Below, in pieces: positions 60,586 through 64,000 of a stretch of 64,000 nt of DNA. The DNA is from Fremontodendron californicum. Taxonomy: Eukaryota > Streptophyta > Magnoliopsida > Malvales > Malvaceae. A program made the position numbers and the translations under genes. The notes beneath the pieces were generated by a model, which was given only the letters and a program-made list of their open reading frames with translations, did not search any database and was not told the origin of the DNA. Location of the stretch: assembly GCA_030761205.1 (NCBI GenBank), contig JAULJL010000039.1, forward strand, positions 7,388,001-7,452,000, read 5' to 3'. Position 1 is the first letter of the stretch; the number at the start of each line of letters is the position of its first letter.

Positions 60586-63231
60586 ATGGCTGACAATGAA
60601 AGTGTTCATGCTGAAGATGAGAACAGACAAGTACGCACCATGCGTGACTACTTGCAACCAACTCGAAGCTCATCACCCTCTTGTTTTATTTTTCCTCTCA
60701 ATGCAAACAACTTTCGTTTTAAACCAGGTATGATAGCTTTGCTTCCAAATTTCCATGGGTTAGAATCGGAAAGTGCTTACTCGTTTCTAAAAGACTTCGA
60801 AGATGTATGTGTCACCTTTAATGACCAACAATGTACAAATGAAATTGTCAAGCTAAAATTATTTCCTTTTTCTTTAAAAGATAAAGCAAAAATTTGGCTT
60901 CATAATTTAAAACCAAGGTCAATTGGCACATGGCAAGAATTACAAACTGAGTTTCTAAAGAAATTTTTCCCAGCACATAAAACTACTGCTTTGAAAAGAC
61001 AGATTCAAAATTTCAATCAAAATCAAAATGAAGCATTTTTTCAGTGCTGGGAGCGTTTTAAAGATTTGTTAAGTTCTTGTCCACATCATGGTTTTGAAAA
61101 ATGGCGTCTTATTAGTTTCTTTTATGAAAGTTTAACTCCCGAAACTAAACAATTTGTTGAAACAATGTGTAACGGTGAGTTTCTAGAAAAAGAACCTGAA
61201 GAAGCCTTTGACTACCTAGACCATTTGGCAGATAACTCTCAAGCCTGGCACACAGATAATTCCTCTGAAAGTTCCAATAGATCTAATCTTGTTTCTAACA
61301 GAGGTAAATATCATTTTAGTCAAGAAGATGAGATAAAAGCTAAAGTAGCTAATTTGGCTAGAAAGATTGAAGCCATGGAACTTAGAGAAGTAAAAGAAGT
61401 CAAAACGGTTAAAAATGAAGAAAGTTGTGGAATTTGTGAAATCATGGGACACCCCACTTCTGAATGTCCAAACATTCCCATTCTTAAAGAAGCGTTGCAT
61501 GATCAAGTAAATTCCATAAACACATTTAAAAAGCCTTTTCCTTCTCCTTACTCTGAAACGTATAACCCTGAATGGAGAAATCATCCCAACTTCAGTTGGC
61601 GGAATAATAATCATGTTCAGGTACCACAATCTCAAAAGTCGGGCAACACTTTTTCCTATCAACCTTCACGTGTACAAACCTTGGAAGAGACATTGCAAGC
61701 ATTCATGCAAACACAAGCAAATGTGAATAACCAAACTTCACAGGACATCAATGAGATCAAAAACACCTTGTCCACATTGACAGCTTCATTACGCACTCAA
61801 GAAAAAGGTAAGTTTCCTGCTCAACCTCAGCCTAACCCTTCTACTCAATGTCTTGTTTCTTGCTCCAATGAAACTCAACAGGAAAATGCCAGTTCTATCA
61901 CAACTCTTCGAAGTGGAAAGGCAATTGACAAAAACATTCCATCAAAAGACCAAGATCCTCCTTCCCCTCCGAAAAGTAACGGTAAGGATGATGGTAAGTC
62001 TGAACTTCTTGAAACTTTGGACAAAGAAAAAGGTATGCATCTTGCTCCTTTTCCTCAAAGGTTGCAAACAATAAAGAATTTGAATCAAAATGCAGAAATT
62101 TATGAACTTTTCAAACAAGTTAAGATTAACATTCCTTTATTGGATGCAATCAAACAAGTTCCATCTTATGCTAAATTTTTTAAGGACATGTGCATAGTTA
62201 AAAGGAAACATAATGTACAAAAGAAAGCATTTCTGACGGAAAGTGTGAGCTCAATCATTCAGCACCTTACTCCACCAAAATTCAAAGATCCTGGATGTCC
62301 AACAATCTCATGCATCATTGGAAACACTAGAATAGAACGTGCATTGCTTGATCTTGGTGCTAGTGTTAATCTTTTGCCTTTTTCTGTTTATCAACAGTTA
62401 GGTTTAGGTGAACTCAAGGAAACACCTGTTACACTTCAACTAGCTGATCGTTCTGTAAAAATTCCTCGAGGGATAGTTGAAGATGTTTTGGTTCAAATTG
62501 AAAATTTTTACTTCCCTGTTGATTTTATTGTTTTGGACACACATCCTGTTTCAAATCCAAATGTTCAAATTCCTGTTATATTAGGCCGTCCATTTCTTGC
62601 AACTTCTAATGCTCTGATAAATTGCAGGAATGGTATTTTGAACATTTCTTTTGGAAATATGACTTTAGAATTAAATGTGTTCAACACTTGCAAGCAACCT
62701 GGTGATGATTCAGAAGTACATGAAGTGGATTTCATTGAAGAACTTGTTCATGAACATCTCACCACTACCACATTCCATGATCCTTTAGAAGCTTATTTAA
62801 TTGAATGTGAGTTTGATAATGCTTCAGAAATTTCACACACTGATTCTTTGTTAAATTCTTTTCAGGTTAAGCATTGTTGGAAACCAAAACTTGAGAAACT
62901 CAGAAAAGATGCATATGAGAATTCTAAAATTCATAAAGAAAGAACTAAAGCCTTTCATGACAAGTTAATTTCAAGAAAAACATTTGATGTTGGGCAAAAA
63001 GTTCTACTTTATAATTCTAGACTTCACATATTTCCTGGTAAGTTGAGATCAAGATGGACTGGCCCATTTGTGGTTAAACATGTGTATCATTATGGAGCAG
63101 TTGACATTGAGAATCCTCAAAATGGTAACGTATTCAAGGTAAATGGACAAAGACTCAAACTCTTTTTGGAAAATCATGTTACTCAAGAAGAGGTTGTTTT
63201 TCTTTCTGATCCTTGTTTTGAAAATAACTAG
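60586..63231 (+). CDS. Gag-protease polyprotein fused to integrase C-terminus
   Basis: The frame is open from 60493 (912 codons), but I prefer the ATG at 60586 (881 aa). It has a strong ACCATGG context and gives an Athila-like MADNE start. In 912-codon numbering, a retrotransposon gag domain spans about 88-250 (IWLHNLKPRSIGTWQEL, then the FLKKFFP motif). A zinc knuckle C-x2-C-x4-H-x4-C lies at 312-325. A retropepsin-like domain spans 605-730 with DLGAS at 620-624 and ILGRPF at 696-701. From about 791 it switches to the integrase C-terminal region, with GKLRSRWTGPF at 849-859. Reverse transcriptase, RNase H and the integrase core are missing, yet the join keeps the frame. The protein could form particles and process itself but cannot reverse-transcribe. 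The Leu in DLGAS, in place of Thr or Ser, is common in Athila copies as I recall. Confidence 0.9.
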   Translation: MADNESVHAEDENRQVRTMRDYLQPTRSSSPSCFIFPLNANNFRFKPGMIALLPNFHGLESESAYSFLKDFEDVCVTFNDQQCTNEIVKLKLFPFSLKDKAKIWLHNLKPRSIGTWQELQTEFLKKFFPAHKTTALKRQIQNFNQNQNEAFFQCWERFKDLLSSCPHHGFEKWRLISFFYESLTPETKQFVETMCNGEFLEKEPEEAFDYLDHLADNSQAWHTDNSSESSNRSNLVSNRGKYHFSQEDEIKAKVANLARKIEAMELREVKEVKTVKNEESCGICEIMGHPTSECPNIPILKEALHDQVNSINTFKKPFPSPYSETYNPEWRNHPNFSWRNNNHVQVPQSQKSGNTFSYQPSRVQTLEETLQAFMQTQANVNNQTSQDINEIKNTLSTLTASLRTQEKGKFPAQPQPNPSTQCLVSCSNETQQENASSITTLRSGKAIDKNIPSKDQDPPSPPKSNGKDDGKSELLETLDKEKGMHLAPFPQRLQTIKNLNQNAEIYELFKQVKINIPLLDAIKQVPSYAKFFKDMCIVKRKHNVQKKAFLTESVSSIIQHLTPPKFKDPGCPTISCIIGNTRIERALLDLGASVNLLPFSVYQQLGLGELKETPVTLQLADRSVKIPRGIVEDVLVQIENFYFPVDFIVLDTHPVSNPNVQIPVILGRPFLATSNALINCRNGILNISFGNMTLELNVFNTCKQPGDDSEVHEVDFIEELVHEHLTTTTFHDPLEAYLIECEFDNASEISHTDSLLNSFQVKHCWKPKLEKLRKDAYENSKIHKERTKAFHDKLISRKTFDVGQKVLLYNSRLHIFPGKLRSRWTGPFVVKHVYHYGAVDIENPQNGNVFKVNGQRLKLFLENHVTQEEVVFLSDPCFENN

Positions 63232-63239
63232 ATGTAAAT

Positions 63240-63373
63240 ATAATTTTTTTTAACCCCGGTTAAATGGCGGATAACGGTACTCCGTGATTATTTAAGTCGG
63301 TTCCATCAGCTACCCACAAAACTGATATTGTATATAAATTTCTCTTTCAATTTCTTTTTCATTTTTTTTCAAG
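63240..63373 (+). other. Spacer between the two ORFs
   Basis: It contains a GC-richer patch (CCCGGTTAAATGGCGG) and then a T-rich run directly before the next ATG. It may serve as a splice acceptor or leader for the second ORF. Confidence 0.35.
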
Positions 63374-63910
63374 ATGGATGATATTCTCACAAGATTTCAG
63401 AAACGATTTCCTCCTTTTCCTCGAAATATTTTACTGAAGCTTTACCAAGTTCGATTTGAAAGATTAAGAATGCTTATGCACAAAGGGATTCCTGAAGACA
63501 TACGTTGGATAATTGAAGCCAAGGTACGTGAAGATGAATATCTTCCTGTTTTGCATTTACCAGGTACAGGTAGAAGCACTTTTGCAAAGAAGCGACGAGC
63601 AAAGCGCATGAGTTCAAATTGCCACAAATGTGCACGATGGACGTGTAACGGTAAATGTCGTTCTATCGGGATTCCGTCCTCTAATCGAGATGATAAAATT
63701 GAATTCATTAAGGATGGACTGAGTAAGGAGAATTTGGGTAATATCCAACTTTCTCTTGAGACGCATCCTAGTGGAGACGTACAAAGAGAAATTCTTGATT
63801 TATGGCCGCAATTCCAAAATGAATGGCAACATCTTGGGAATCTGATGTTAAAAGACCCTGTTTGCCAGCTTGTAAGAAAACTGGATGGGAAGCATATCCT
63901 CGACTCATAG
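63374..63910 (+). CDS. Unrecognised 178-aa accessory ORF of the retroelement
   Basis: An intact 178-codon frame 142 bases after the gag-integrase fusion, in the place where Athila elements carry an env-like ORF. It shows no signal peptide and no membrane segment, so it is not an obvious envelope protein. The N-terminal third is basic and helix-like (residues 15-50, LLKLYQVRFERLRMLMHKG). Residues 71-78 are a basic patch (AKKRRAKR). Four Cys follow as C-x2-C-x4-C-x3-C at 83, 86, 91 and 95, a possible zinc site. The C-terminal part is Trp- and Leu-containing. A nucleic-acid-binding or nuclear role is conceivable from the basic patch plus Cys cluster, but this is inference. It may be a captured host sequence or an element-specific protein. 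Confidence 0.6.
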   Translation: MDDILTRFQKRFPPFPRNILLKLYQVRFERLRMLMHKGIPEDIRWIIEAKVREDEYLPVLHLPGTGRSTFAKKRRAKRMSSNCHKCARWTCNGKCRSIGIPSSNRDDKIEFIKDGLSKENLGNIQLSLETHPSGDVQREILDLWPQFQNEWQHLGNLMLKDPVCQLVRKLDGKHILDS

Positions 63911-64000
63911 AAGGCGTTTAAGCCGTTTCTGGACGTAAAACCAGAGGAAGATGTGAGCCACAATCACAAATACAATAAATGACTTCTCAGCTTTTGGTTT

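Larger units (their letters stand above)
58898..64000 (+). mobile_element. Athila-like Ty3-gypsy derivative, left part
   Basis: In order: a putative LTR, a tRNA-Asp primer site, a leader with a threefold repeat, a gag-protease ORF fused to the integrase C-terminus, a 130-bp spacer, and a second ORF of 178 codons. The 3' LTR and target-site duplication lie beyond the window, so the left boundary is inferred from the first TG-type start (TGATTTCAGATTAC). Reverse transcriptase, RNase H and the integrase core are absent, so it would need a helper element to move. Confidence 0.75.

Noticed and set aside
61216..61662. 148-codon minus-strand ORF opposite gag
   Set aside because: It is a shadow of the strongly supported plus-strand gag frame.
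63442..63963. 173-codon minus-strand ORF opposite the 178-aa ORF
   Set aside because: The plus-strand frame follows the element direction and has a plausible Cys cluster and basic patch. The minus frame is Ser-rich and directionally inconsistent.

Overview
The window is AT-rich plant nuclear DNA, almost certainly from a eudicot. The signs are plant intron and exon structure, a 10-kDa acyl-CoA-binding protein gene, telo-box-like 5' leaders, Ty3-gypsy retroelements with plant tRNA-Arg and tRNA-Asp primer sites, hAT and Tourist-type MITEs, and tRNA-derived SINEs. I cannot name the species. Most of the sequence is transposable elements; only two host-type genes are visible. All boundaries were read by eye.

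Layout. 1-11.7 kb: AT-rich intergenic DNA with a 1.8-kb foldback element (1389-3189), a non-autonomous hAT (3854-5691) carrying two 16-bp minisatellites and a nested small hAT, further MITEs, a possible Copia LTR, and two Tourist-like MITEs in opposite orientation (8851-9962). 11.9-13.2 kb: an intact four-exon ACBP gene. 13.2-16.4 kb: MITEs, a SINE and a gene-like relic. 16427-33673: a 17.2-kb LTR element on the minus strand with 4,570-bp LTRs. 33.7-39.1 kb: repeats, hATs with target-site duplications, a SINE nested in a hAT, and a 120-bp tandem array. 39.1-39.9 kb: the 5' untranslated exon region of a gene. 41308-57292: a second 16.0-kb element of the same family, also on the minus strand, apparently inside an intron of that gene. 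57414-58645: four coding exons of the gene, of a family of plant proteins often linked to MULEs and Ulp1 proteases. 58.9-64 kb: the left part of an Athila-like retroelement whose gag-protease ORF is fused in frame to the integrase C-terminus, followed by an unrecognised 178-aa ORF.

The two giant elements are the most striking content. Each has 5-bp target-site duplications, a tRNA-Arg primer site and polypurine tract in minus-strand orientation, nearly identical LTRs, and a 7-8 kb internal region with no pol and only a relic of a gag zinc finger. They fit the LARD (large retrotransposon derivative) concept, probably derived from the Tat/Ogre branch of Ty3-gypsy. They share their leader and middle region but carry unrelated tandem repeats at the same place next to the polypurine tract. 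That difference, plus two extra 280-bp units in the middle array, accounts for nearly all of their 1,258-bp internal length difference.

The genes here do not form a pathway. The ACBP gene is a housekeeping acyl-CoA carrier; everything else is mobile DNA or a gene heavily invaded by it.
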